The notes beneath the pieces are model-generated. The model had not been told where the DNA came from. It worked only from the letters and a program-made list of their open reading frames with translations, and searched no databases. The position numbers and the translations under genes were made by a program. Shown in pieces: positions 52,770-61,044 of a stretch of DNA of 64,000 bases. The stretch covers positions 1 to 64,000 of the forward strand of contig JAKRSB010000122.1 in assembly GCA_022402525.1 (NCBI GenBank), read 5' to 3'. The first letter of the stretch is position 1. Each line of letters opens with the position of its first letter. The DNA comes from Thermosynechococcaceae cyanobacterium MS004 (GTDB lineage Bacteria > Cyanobacteriota > Cyanobacteriia > Thermosynechococcales > Thermosynechococcaceae).

Positions 52770-52841
52770 CTCCCCAGGCAAGATTCGAACTTGCGACCAA
52801 TCGGTTAACAGCCGACCGCTCTACCACTGAGCTACTGAGGA
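52770..52841 (-). tRNA. tRNA-Asn (GTT)
   Basis: The 72-nt cloverleaf reads on the minus strand from TCCTCAG (acceptor) through GTAGCTCAGTGGTAGAGC (D arm), the anticodon loop CTGTTAACC with GTT, and GGTTCGAAT-type T arm (AAGTTCGAATCTT), to CTGGGGA and discriminator G. All four stems pair, with one G-U in the acceptor. CCA is not encoded. Confidence 0.97.
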
Positions 52842-53381
52842 TTGCGTATTTCATATTAACGACTATCAGGGGAATTTGGCAAGCCTCCGCAGTCGTTTTG
52901 AGCAATCTCGTTCAAGCCAACTCATGGAGCGATCGCAACTACAGCACTCAGAGAAGAACATCTCTATCGCAAAAGTCTGCCTATCCTCTAAGAAAGGTGC
53001 TGAGCCTATGACTACCCCAAAAGGGGGTTAGCCGCCATAAAGCCATCATTTGGGTTTAATTGGGAGTTTTTTAAGGATTTGAGGAGACTTGGGCTCAAAA
53101 ATGCTCTCTATAGGCGACGATGACACAAAGAATGGAGACATCAAGCTTATAATCTTGAAATACATCTTTATAAGAAAGTTTTTATCTTTGCAAATCCCCA
53201 CAAACCTTCGTCAAACAATGGTGTTAAGCAATAAAGTCATGATGGGTTGAGGCCCCACCTCTCAAAATAAGAAGCCCGTTAAATCCAAAACATGCTAAAC
53301 CCAAAACACGTTAAATCTAAAACACGTTAAATCCAAACGTTAAATCCAAAACTTTCGACCCCTTGAAGATTGAGTTATACA
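52842..53381. other. 540-bp spacer upstream of rpaA
   Basis: It separates tRNA-Asn (leftward) from rpaA (rightward). A short hairpin (CTACCCC-AAAA-GGGG, 53012-53031) and a five-unit tandem repeat at 53278-53354 are visible. The rest is AT-rich with no gene recognised. The rpaA promoter must lie here. Confidence 0.6.
53278..53354. repeat. Five tandem units (16, 16, 16, 13, 16 bp) before rpaA
   Basis: The consensus is gttaaatccaaaacac; the fourth unit has lost three bases. The array ends 27 bp before the rpaA start codon and so fills its leader or core promoter. Confidence 0.9.
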
Positions 53382-54146
53382 ATGAAGCCTCGTATTTTGG
53401 TCATTGATGATGATCCTGCTATTGCGGAACTGGTTGCTATAAATCTAGAAATGGCTGGTTACGACGTCACCCAAGCGACCGACGGAATGAAGGGACAGGC
53501 GCTTGCCGTGCAGCTTGTGCCGGACTTGGTCATGCTCGATCTCATGCTGCCCAAGGTGGATGGGTTTACCATTTGTCAGCGTCTCCGCCGCGATGAGCGA
53601 ACCTCAGATATTCCCGTTCTGATGTTGACGGCGCTCAGCCAGACGCAAGATAAGGTGGAAGGCTTTAATGCAGGGGCTGACGACTATCTGACCAAGCCAT
53701 TTGAGCTAGAAGAAATGCTGGCGCGGGTCAGAGCCTTACTCCGCCGCACGGATCGCATTCCTCAAGCCGCTAAGCATACTGAAATCCTAAGCTACGGCCC
53801 GCTGACCCTCATTCCGGAGCGGTTTGAAGTACTCTGGCAGGAGAAGGTCATTAAGCTGACCCGCCTTGAGTTTGAATTACTGCACTGCTTGCTTCAGCGT
53901 CATGGCCAGACCGTATCGCCCAGCGAAATCTTGCAGGAGGTCTGGGGCTATGACCCCAATGACGATATTGAAACCATTCGGGTGCATGTGCGGCACCTGC
54001 GAACCAAACTAGAGCCTGACCCCCGACACCCGCGCTTCATCAAAACCGTCTACGGAGCTGGGTACTGTTTAGAGCTGCCTTCTGACAACCCAGACGCGAT
54101 CGCAGATCTAGATGTAGCGATCGACAAAACAGCCTTGGTGGAATAA
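53382..54146 (+). CDS. rpaA: OmpR-family response regulator, RpaA-like
   Basis: The 254-residue product begins [20 protein letters not shown] and has phospho-acceptor Asp53 in [55 protein letters not shown], and the winged helix ([75 protein letters not shown]). From memory this closely follows RpaA, the circadian output regulator phosphorylated at Asp53 through SasA. Start is ATG 53382; a TTG 12 bp earlier is unlikely. The call as RpaA and not another OmpR regulator is by recognition, not alignment. Confidence 0.82.
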   Translation: MKPRILVIDDDPAIAELVAINLEMAGYDVTQATDGMKGQALAVQLVPDLVMLDLMLPKVDGFTICQRLRRDERTSDIPVLMLTALSQTQDKVEGFNAGADDYLTKPFELEEMLARVRALLRRTDRIPQAAKHTEILSYGPLTLIPERFEVLWQEKVIKLTRLEFELLHCLLQRHGQTVSPSEILQEVWGYDPNDDIETIRVHVRHLRTKLEPDPRHPRFIKTVYGAGYCLELPSDNPDAIADLDVAIDKTALVE

Positions 54147-54184
54147 CGCTGTAGCGCTTAAGCCGCTGCCCCCTCTGCCCCTCA

Positions 54185-54234
54185 GGACTTTGTGACTCGT
54201 GGAACTTTACGACTCATGGGACTTTACGACTCAT
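54185..54234. repeat. Three 16-17 bp units overlapping the end of the GIY-YIG gene
   Basis: Units are ggactttgtgactcgt, ggaactttacgactcat and gggactttacgactcat. The last unit contains the stop codon of the leftward gene (TAA at 54224-54226), so the duplication has grown across a gene boundary. Confidence 0.85.
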
Positions 54235-54907
54235 GAGTTTGTTGGGTCTGCTCTCGAATAACGGCGCTCCAGTTATCTTCATTCATGGCGGCTGATAAAT
54301 CTTTCCGCTGTTCTGTCGCAGTCTGAACAGTTTCTGCATGCAGGGTATCATCGGCCATGGCGCGCCGCAGCTTCAGCTTCTTCTCTTCGTAGGCTTCTCG
54401 CTCGGCAGCAGACATGACCTGAACTGCGGCTTCTTTGACCGTTCCAGCCCAGGTGCCGTCTAGGTTGCCGGGGGGTGGGCTAGGCAGTGTGGCGATCCAT
54501 TCATCCCGCAGCTTTTCCATCTCGTCCCGTTTTGGGAACTTAAAGGGCTGCACCGTCACAAAGGCGCAAACCTCCGCTCCCATTTGGGTTAAGTGACCCC
54601 GTAAAGACAGCACGACGTTGCGCGAGTAGCCAATGAATTGGGTCTGGCGATCGCCATTCAGCACCGCATAGACGCCTGCAATCTTTGCATTTTGTCCATT
54701 CTCACACCAGACCTCAGTCGGGACTGGACTGTTCACATCGGCGGCTGACATCGGTGTATTCACCGGACTGGCGACATGCTCATCCGCCGAGCTGTATAAA
54801 AAGTCATGCAGACCCTGGTGTGCTTGGGGGACGTTTTGGTGCTCAATGGGCGCTGGATGTTTGGGATTCACCGGTATTGCTCGCTGGAGGGCTGGTTCTG
54901 GCTCCAT
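54224..54907 (-). CDS. GIY-YIG-like domain protein
   Basis: The 227-residue product contains a GIY-YIG-type core at about 77-110: AGVYAVLNGDRQTQFIGYSR, NVVLSLRGHL, in which GVY and FIGYSRN replace the classic GIY and YIG. The N-terminal 70 residues are polar and probably disordered; the C-terminal third is helical and charged (AAEREAYEEKKLKLRRAM). Similar proteins occur in cyanobacteria with unknown function; nuclease activity is unproven. Its last codons and stop lie in a tandem repeat. ATG at 54907. Confidence 0.72.
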   Translation of the reverse strand: MEPEPALQRAIPVNPKHPAPIEHQNVPQAHQGLHDFLYSSADEHVASPVNTPMSAADVNSPVPTEVWCENGQNAKIAGVYAVLNGDRQTQFIGYSRNVVLSLRGHLTQMGAEVCAFVTVQPFKFPKRDEMEKLRDEWIATLPSPPPGNLDGTWAGTVKEAAVQVMSAAEREAYEEKKLKLRRAMADDTLHAETVQTATEQRKDLSAAMNEDNWSAVIREQTQQTHES

Positions 54908-54956
54908 TATCGCTCATAGATCTCAACCCTCATCGATCCTGGCCGATTGTTCTAGA

Positions 54957-55003
54957 ATGCGAAAGATGCGGATGGTCAAAGATGTGAATGGTCAAAGATG
55001 AGG
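54957..55003. repeat. Three 15-16 bp tandem units in the divergent spacer
   Basis: Units are atgcgaaagatgcgg, atggtcaaagatgtga and atggtcaaagatgagg, between the divergent GIY-YIG and lytic transglycosylase genes. Confidence 0.8.
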
Positions 55004-55107
55004 ATTGTCTCCAGCCTTCAGATCTAAAATTTATGATTGTGATTTAGGATTCCGCCGAATCGTTGCCGAATCGTTACGGATCTTGAAATAAAGGGCAATT
55101 GCCAGGT

Positions 55108-57294
55108 ATGCGGCCAAGTATGCGTCAGTCTTTGTTAGGAAATCTCAAGCGTTCTTCTCCCTTGCTGCTGTCTATGGGATTGGGTGGTCTTGTCGTCATT
55201 GGGTCGCTGTATGGCCTTTCTCGACTGTGGCCGCAGCAGCCAGCCCTATCCCCGCCACCAGCGAGTGAAAAGCCAGTTGAGTCTGCTACTTCTCGTGTTC
55301 AGTCCCTTTCCTTTCAGACTGCCGCTGTCCGCAGACCCACCTTAGAAAACCTCGCGCGTCAGGGAACCCCCACGGAACAAAACCAGGCGCGCTACCTGCT
55401 GGCTGCTGATGCAGTGCGTCAGCAGAAGGGTGCTGATGCTCTGCAGTGGCTAGATGGACTGGAAGCGCGCTATCCACTCCTTGCCCCTAGAATTTTAGGA
55501 CTGCGCGCCCAAGCCTACACCCTCAATCAGCAGGAGGATCAAGCCAAGCAGACCTGGAAGCAACTCCTCACGCAGTTTCCCAAAGATCCCGCAGCAGGGG
55601 ATGCCTATAGCGCCCTCAGCAAAATCGATTCTAGCTACCAGGGCCAGGCGATCGCCAATCTTCCCGCCCATCCACGCACGGTTGATCTAGCCGTTGAGCG
55701 CCTAAAGCAAGCGCCAAAGGATCGGGACATGCTGATGCTGGTAGCGCAGTACGGCCACCACCTGAAAGCCTACCGCACCTATCTCGATGCGCTAGTGAAG
55801 CTGGGGGCGCAGCTCACCCCCCAAGAGTGGCAAAAGGTCGGCTTTGGTTACTGGGAAAAACAGCATTATAAAGAGGCAGGTCTGGCCTATAGCCGTGCAC
55901 CGGGGACGTCCCGGAATGCCTATCGCGCCGCCCGTGGGCTGCAGCTCGGCGACGAAAATCAATCGGCTCGATCCGCCTACCAACGGATGATTGCCGCGTT
56001 TCCCCAAGCGCCTGAAACTCCTAAGGCCTTGATTCGGCTGGCAGATCTCACGGATGACTCGGCCCAGGCGATCGCCCATCTTGACCAGGCCATGCAGCTC
56101 GCTACTCAGCTCAAGCGCCCTGAAGATAGTGGCGATGCGATCGCCCGTAAAGCCCGACGGCTCAAGGCCATTAGCCCCACCCAGCAGGCCAGCACCGAAG
56201 CCCAGCTCCTTAAGGACTGGAGCCAAACCGCCGCCGCTGCTGAGCTGCGCTGGAGTCGCGCCTGGGCAGCGGCCAAGGCGCAGCAGTTTGAAACCGCGCG
56301 ACAGTGGGCGCAGCAAATTAGCCAGAGCAATCCAGACAGCCCTCAGGCCCCCAAGGCCCTCTTCTGGTCTGGGAAATGGGCTGAGCGCCTCCGAAACCCC
56401 GCCGCTCGCCAGAAAGACTTTAATCAGCTCTGGCAGCGCCACCCAGAGTCTTACTATGCCTGGCGCGTGGCGTCTTTGTCCGGCCAGCCCGTTGGGGATT
56501 TTCAGTCTCTGCGCTCCCAAGTGCCGATCCTGAGGGTGCCTACCCAGCGCTTACCCTTGCGCGCGGGATCTGCTGCACTTCAGGAGCTGTACCTGTTGGG
56601 CGAAGGGCGCGCTGCCTGGGAGCAGTGGCAGGTGGAGTTCCAAACCCGCGAAACCCCATCTATTCCAGAACAGCTTACCGATGGACTCGTGAGATTAGAG
56701 GTGGGCGAATACCTGGATGGACTGTTTATGCTGGACAATCTGCGCGATCGCGTCCTGACCGAGCCAGAAAATGCGTCCCAGCGTGACGCCATTCTGGCGC
56801 TCTCCAAAAATCCCCTGTATTTTCAGGCGCTTTACCCAATTCCCTACTGGGAAGAAATTCAGCGCTGGTCGCAAGCCCAGTCTCTAAACCCCGTCCTCGT
56901 GCTGGGACTCATGCGCCAGGAGTCGCGCTTCACCCGTGATATTAAATCCGTCGTCGGCGCAACCGGACTCATGCAGCTCATGCCGGAAACCGCTCAAGAA
57001 GTAGCCGGGGCGCTGAAGCTCAAGACCTATGATCTAGAGAACCCCAGCGACAATATCCGGCTGGGCACCTGGTACCTTAACTCAACCCACGAAACCTTTC
57101 AGGGCAACTCCCTCCTGGCGATCGCCAGCTATAATGCCGGCCCCGGCAGTGTCGATGGCTGGCTTAAAACCCTCGATACATCTGACACCGATATCTTCAT
57201 CGAAACGATTCCCTTCGATGAAACTCAAAACTACGTCAAAACAGTGCTTGAGAACTACTGGAACTACCTACGTCTCTATCAAGCTCCTGCTTAA
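55108..57294 (+). CDS. Lytic transglycosylase with TPR-like superhelix (Slt70 type)
   Basis: The roughly 728-residue product has an N-terminal membrane anchor (SSPLLLSMGLGGLVVIGSLYG) and a Pro-rich linker. A long helical-repeat region follows (about 60-560: LLAADAVRQQKGADALQWLDGL, SPQAPKALFWSGKWAERLRNP and others). The C-terminal SLT domain has the catalytic Glu in LMRQESRFTRDIKSVVGATG, then LMQLMPETAQEVA and IASYNAGPGSVDGWL. It cleaves peptidoglycan, forming anhydro-muropeptides. ATG at 55108 is the first in frame; ATG 55120 is also possible. Confidence 0.93.
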   Translation: MRPSMRQSLLGNLKRSSPLLLSMGLGGLVVIGSLYGLSRLWPQQPALSPPPASEKPVESATSRVQSLSFQTAAVRRPTLENLARQGTPTEQNQARYLLAADAVRQQKGADALQWLDGLEARYPLLAPRILGLRAQAYTLNQQEDQAKQTWKQLLTQFPKDPAAGDAYSALSKIDSSYQGQAIANLPAHPRTVDLAVERLKQAPKDRDMLMLVAQYGHHLKAYRTYLDALVKLGAQLTPQEWQKVGFGYWEKQHYKEAGLAYSRAPGTSRNAYRAARGLQLGDENQSARSAYQRMIAAFPQAPETPKALIRLADLTDDSAQAIAHLDQAMQLATQLKRPEDSGDAIARKARRLKAISPTQQASTEAQLLKDWSQTAAAAELRWSRAWAAAKAQQFETARQWAQQISQSNPDSPQAPKALFWSGKWAERLRNPAARQKDFNQLWQRHPESYYAWRVASLSGQPVGDFQSLRSQVPILRVPTQRLPLRAGSAALQELYLLGEGRAAWEQWQVEFQTRETPSIPEQLTDGLVRLEVGEYLDGLFMLDNLRDRVLTEPENASQRDAILALSKNPLYFQALYPIPYWEEIQRWSQAQSLNPVLVLGLMRQESRFTRDIKSVVGATGLMQLMPETAQEVAGALKLKTYDLENPSDNIRLGTWYLNSTHETFQGNSLLAIASYNAGPGSVDGWLKTLDTSDTDIFIETIPFDETQNYVKTVLENYWNYLRLYQAPA

Positions 57295-57301
57295 AGCCTG
57301 A

Positions 57302-57323
57302 GTTGAACCAATGTTGAACCAAT
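57302..57323. repeat. 11-bp tandem duplication after the transglycosylase gene
   Basis: Two perfect copies of gttgaaccaat. Just beyond, 57350-57382 contains two related tctagact-ctgg segments overlapping the end of the leftward gene. Confidence 0.7.
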
Positions 57324-57371
57324 CTCTGATTTGCTGGCGCTAGGCCAGTAGTCTAGACTGCTGGCTCTAGA

Positions 57372-58070
57372 CTACTGGCGAAAGGGCGGACGACTACGCA
57401 TCTCGCTGAGATGGGTCTGGGAAGAGGGGCTAAATCCTTGGGAATTGGCAATTTGGGAGGGGCCTGGAGCCTTTTTGGTCACAAGCTGCCTTGCCCACAC
57501 CACCAGATCCGTACCCTGTACCTGATCTACCCAGCCCAAGAGCTTCATCCTGAGCTGTCCATGCTCACACTCCATTCCCTTGAGGGAATACCAAGTTTCC
57601 TTAGACCCAGATAGACCCTTCCGCCACACCAGCAAATCCATTGGGATGCCGGAGCGTAGACCAATACCGCGCCCCCAGCACGCCCTCCACAGCTCTTTTG
57701 CCGTAGCGCACTGAAGCTCATAGCCCTCTGGCGCTTCGCAGTAGCGGTAAATATAGCAGCCTTCTGCTGGCGCTTTAGACATGGGGTAAAATGACTGTGC
57801 CCGCAGGATGTCGTGCATCAATTTGCCAGACGGCGAACCATGACGTACCACAATCTCCATGGGCGTTGTCTTCAGCTTGGCCGTGGCAATGATGCCCTCT
57901 TTTGTGGAGAGGAGCTGCATACTGTCAAATAAAGGCTCGGTTCTGAGGTGATGATTAGACAGCAAAACGGTCTGTCCATGAAAAAACTCTTCGATAAAAG
58001 TTTGAATCAAAACCTCATCGGACATTGCCTCGGAAGGCCGCGTAGATCTGACTTCAGCGTGACTCACCAT
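57372..58070 (-). CDS. Conserved-looking protein of unknown function
   Basis: The 232-residue product is not recognised. It appears well folded from about residue 20 to 190: EEFFHGQTVLLSNHHLRTEP, LLSTKEGIIATAKLKTTPMEIVVRHGSP, SFYPMSKAPAEGCYIYRYCE, and WYSLKGMECEHGQLRMKLLGWVDQVQ. The C-terminal 40 residues are polar and probably disordered. No signal peptide, membrane segment or catalytic motif stands out. ATG at 58070. It stands alone, convergent with the transglycosylase gene. Confidence 0.65.
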   Translation of the reverse strand: MVSHAEVRSTRPSEAMSDEVLIQTFIEEFFHGQTVLLSNHHLRTEPLFDSMQLLSTKEGIIATAKLKTTPMEIVVRHGSPSGKLMHDILRAQSFYPMSKAPAEGCYIYRYCEAPEGYELQCATAKELWRACWGRGIGLRSGIPMDLLVWRKGLSGSKETWYSLKGMECEHGQLRMKLLGWVDQVQGTDLVVWARQLVTKKAPGPSQIANSQGFSPSSQTHLSEMRSRPPFRQ

Positions 58071-58625
58071 AACAGGCTCCTGCTGTGCACTTTGGCTATG
58101 ACATCCCCCGCTAAGCTATCAAGCTTAACAAACCAGTTTTTGAGTGGCCACTCTATTGGCTTTACTTTGACTATATCCTTTGATTTTTAGCGTCAGTTTT
58201 GACGAACTTTCCTGACGAACTTTTTGCTACATACTCCTTGCTATATACAAGTAGCCCAATATATTTAATAATGCCCTATTTTTTACGTCTCTGCCAACAC
58301 AGGACTTCTGATAAACCTCCCCTAGAATGAAGCCTGGGTGATCGCCTTTTGTTGGGCGGGTTGGTTCGTGTAATGCGTCAACCTTAGCGGGGGAACTGTA
58401 CTGCCGCCAGACCCCTGAATTTCCCAACGGTTTAGGCTGATCGCCTGATCCGATAGGCCCATTCATTTAGCATCTATTCACCCAACATTTATCCACCCAA
58501 CATTTATCCACCCAGCAGCTATTCACTATTTACCTTGAGCCTCTCCATGCTTCAACCAGCAGATTGGGTTGATCTGCGGCTTTAATTGACCGGCTTTCCT
58601 AATCTTGATTTGCCTTCTTTTTCCT
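58071..58625. other. 555-bp spacer upstream of ppk1, with repeat and possible structured segment
   Basis: A four-unit 15-bp repeat (catttatccacccaa type) occupies 58471-58530. Between about 58330 and 58460 the sequence is GC-richer than its surroundings and carries complementary pieces (GTTGGG near 58350, CCCAAC near 58429) and repeated TGATCGCC. It may be a structured leader or small RNA, or just part of the ppk1 promoter. No protein gene is convincing. Confidence 0.5.
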
Positions 58626-61016
58626 ATGCAAAGCTCTACCGTTCGTGTATATCAGTTGGCCAAAGATCTCAACCTAAGCTCTAAGGTGATCTTAAAAATT
58701 TGTCAGGAAAGACAGATTCCCGTCTCTGCGGCCACCAGTTCGCTGTCGGTGCAGCAGGCAGAGGAGGTTCGCGCACTGGTGAAGGCAGAGTCTACTCCGG
58801 TCTCTCCAGAAGCGATCGCGAGCTCTACCCCAAAGGCTCAAACGATTCCCGCTGCACTCTATAGCGCGCAGTATTATTTCAACCGAGAGCTTAGCTGGCT
58901 CCGGTTTAATGAGCGTGTTCTGCATGAAGCCTTTGACCCCAGAAATCCGCTGCTAGAGCGCCTGAAGTTTATGGCAATTTTTAGCACTAACCTGGATGAG
59001 TACTTCATGGTGCGTATTTCTGGGCTCCAGCAGCAGGTGGCTGCTCAGGTGACTCAACGCACCCAAGACGGCATGATGCCCCAGGAGCAGCTAGACGCTA
59101 TTCATGCAGAACTGAAGCCTCTGGTGACGCGACAGCATCGATATTTTTGCCATGATCTCACGCAGCAATTGGCCAAAGCAGGGATTCATGTCTTGACCTA
59201 TCAAGATCTCAATGAGAAGCAGATTGATAACCTGCAAACTTACTTCCTAGAGCAAATTTTTCCCGTCTTAACGCCCCTGGCCGTTGACCCAGGCCACCCG
59301 TTTCCCTATATTTCTACCCTGAGTTTGAGCTTGGCGGTGGTGGTTCGCGATCGCGAAAGCAATGAAGATCATTTCGCACGGGTGAAGGTGCCGGATCGTC
59401 TCCCTCGGTTTGTGCCGGTGACCAGCTCTAAGGATGAAGATGAGGACGGGAATAAAATCCGCTGGTCTGGGGTGCCGCTAGAGCAGGTGATTGCCCATAA
59501 TGCCTACAAGCTCTTTCCAGGAATGGATGTAAAGGCCTGCCACCCCTTTCGGATTACGCGCAATGCGGATTTTGAAATTGAGGAGGAGGAGGCAGATGAC
59601 CTCTTGCTGGCCATTGAGCAGGAGCTGCGTAAGCGCCGATTTGGATTCGTGGTGCGCATGGAAATTCAGGCAGGGATGCCTCTGGAGCTTCAGCAAACGC
59701 TCATGAACGAAATGGGGCTAAAGGATCAGGATGTGTACGCGGTGGAAGGGTTAATTTGCCTCAATGATTTATTTTCCCTGAGTAGCCTGCCATTTCCTGA
59801 GCTGAAGGAAAAATCCTGGACGCCTGTGGTACCTGCGGCATGGAAGAAGCTTGCGCCGCTGACCCTAGAGGATGACCCGAATGTGGGCGATCGCCCTTCA
59901 GAAGATAGCCCGTCAGACATTTTTTCCCTGATTCGCTCGCAGGATTTGCTGGTGCACCATCCCTACGAGTCCTTTACCGCCACCGTCCAGCGCTTTATCG
60001 CGGAGGCCGCCTACGACCCCGATGTTCTAACCATTAAGATGACCCTGTACCGCACCGCCGGAGACTCACGGGATGCCGCATCTCCCATTGTCAACAGCCT
60101 GATTGCCGCCGCCGAAAACGGCAAGCAGGTGGTGGTGCTGGTGGAGCTGAAGGCGCGGTTTGATGAAGAAAATAATATTCTCTGGGCGCGCAAGCTAGAG
60201 AAGGTGGGGGTGCATGTGGTCTATGGCCTGGTGGGGCTAAAGACCCACACCAAAGTCGCCCTCGTGGTGCGCCGCGAAGGCCAAAAGCTACGGCGCTATG
60301 TCCACATCGGCACGGGGAACTACAACCCTAAAACGGCTCGGCTCTATACGGATTTAGGCCTCTTTAGCTGCCGCGATGATTTAGGCGCAGACCTGACCGA
60401 TCTGTTTAACTACCTAACGGGCTATGCTAAGCAGCTTTCTTACCGCAAGATTCTAATTGCCCCTGTCAACCTCCGGGACCGCATGATTGAGCTAGTGCGA
60501 CGAGAGGCAGAGCTACAGCGACGCGGCAAGAAAGGGCGCATCATCATCAAGATGAACTCGCTGATTGACCCAGACCTGATCGCGGCACTCTATAGCGCCT
60601 CTCAAGCTGGGGTGCAAATTGATGCGATCGTGCGGGGTATTTGTGCCCTAAAACCCGGACTGAAGGGCATTAGCGACAATATTCGGGTCATTAGTATCAT
60701 TGGCCGCTTTTTAGAGCATGAGCGGGTCTTTTATTTTCACAACAACGGGCACCCCAAGGTCTTTATTGGCAGTGCCGACTGGCGACCCCGCAACCTAGAG
60801 CGTCGCGTGGAGGCGGTGGTGCCCATTGAAGATCCGGCCTTGCTGATTCAGATGCAGGAAATTCTAGATCTGTATTTGGCGGATAACCGTCACGCCTGGG
60901 ATCTACAGCCTGACGGTCAGTATATTCAGCGCCGTCCGGCCAATGGCGAGCCAGAACAAAGCTCCCATCGCCTGCTTATGAAGGTTGCCCTACAGCATGC
61001 CCACACCCTCACTTGA
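58626..61016 (+). CDS. ppk1: Polyphosphate kinase 1 with N-terminal IF2_N-like domain
   Basis: The 796-residue product is PPK1, which reversibly builds polyphosphate from ATP. From about residue 78 it follows the family: YYFNRELSWLRFNERVLHEA, FSTNLDEYFMVRISGLQQQV, DVLTIKMTLYRTAGDS, KQVVVLVELKARFDEENNI, and the PLD-like histidines His541 in LKTHTKVALVV and His698 in RFLEHERVFYF, with YVHIGTGNYNPKTARLYTD between. Residues 5-55 (VRVYQLAKDLNLSSKVILKI to SLSVQQAEEVRALV) match the small N-terminal domain of initiation factor IF2, an unusual addition. Start is ATG 58626. Confidence 0.95.
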   Translation: MQSSTVRVYQLAKDLNLSSKVILKICQERQIPVSAATSSLSVQQAEEVRALVKAESTPVSPEAIASSTPKAQTIPAALYSAQYYFNRELSWLRFNERVLHEAFDPRNPLLERLKFMAIFSTNLDEYFMVRISGLQQQVAAQVTQRTQDGMMPQEQLDAIHAELKPLVTRQHRYFCHDLTQQLAKAGIHVLTYQDLNEKQIDNLQTYFLEQIFPVLTPLAVDPGHPFPYISTLSLSLAVVVRDRESNEDHFARVKVPDRLPRFVPVTSSKDEDEDGNKIRWSGVPLEQVIAHNAYKLFPGMDVKACHPFRITRNADFEIEEEEADDLLLAIEQELRKRRFGFVVRMEIQAGMPLELQQTLMNEMGLKDQDVYAVEGLICLNDLFSLSSLPFPELKEKSWTPVVPAAWKKLAPLTLEDDPNVGDRPSEDSPSDIFSLIRSQDLLVHHPYESFTATVQRFIAEAAYDPDVLTIKMTLYRTAGDSRDAASPIVNSLIAAAENGKQVVVLVELKARFDEENNILWARKLEKVGVHVVYGLVGLKTHTKVALVVRREGQKLRRYVHIGTGNYNPKTARLYTDLGLFSCRDDLGADLTDLFNYLTGYAKQLSYRKILIAPVNLRDRMIELVRREAELQRRGKKGRIIIKMNSLIDPDLIAALYSASQAGVQIDAIVRGICALKPGLKGISDNIRVISIIGRFLEHERVFYFHNNGHPKVFIGSADWRPRNLERRVEAVVPIEDPALLIQMQEILDLYLADNRHAWDLQPDGQYIQRRPANGEPEQSSHRLLMKVALQHAHTLT

Positions 61017-61044
61017 TGCCGCACCAACCCTCGTGAAGACCTAC

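Noticed and set aside
56054-56533. 159-codon open frame within the lytic transglycosylase gene
   Set aside because: It is a shadow in another frame of a GC-rich, repeat-coding gene and has SRP-rich, non-globular sequence.
58227-58466. 79-codon leftward frame upstream of ppk1
   Set aside because: No ribosome binding site, no recognisable domain, and it overlaps the segment with RNA-like complementarity.
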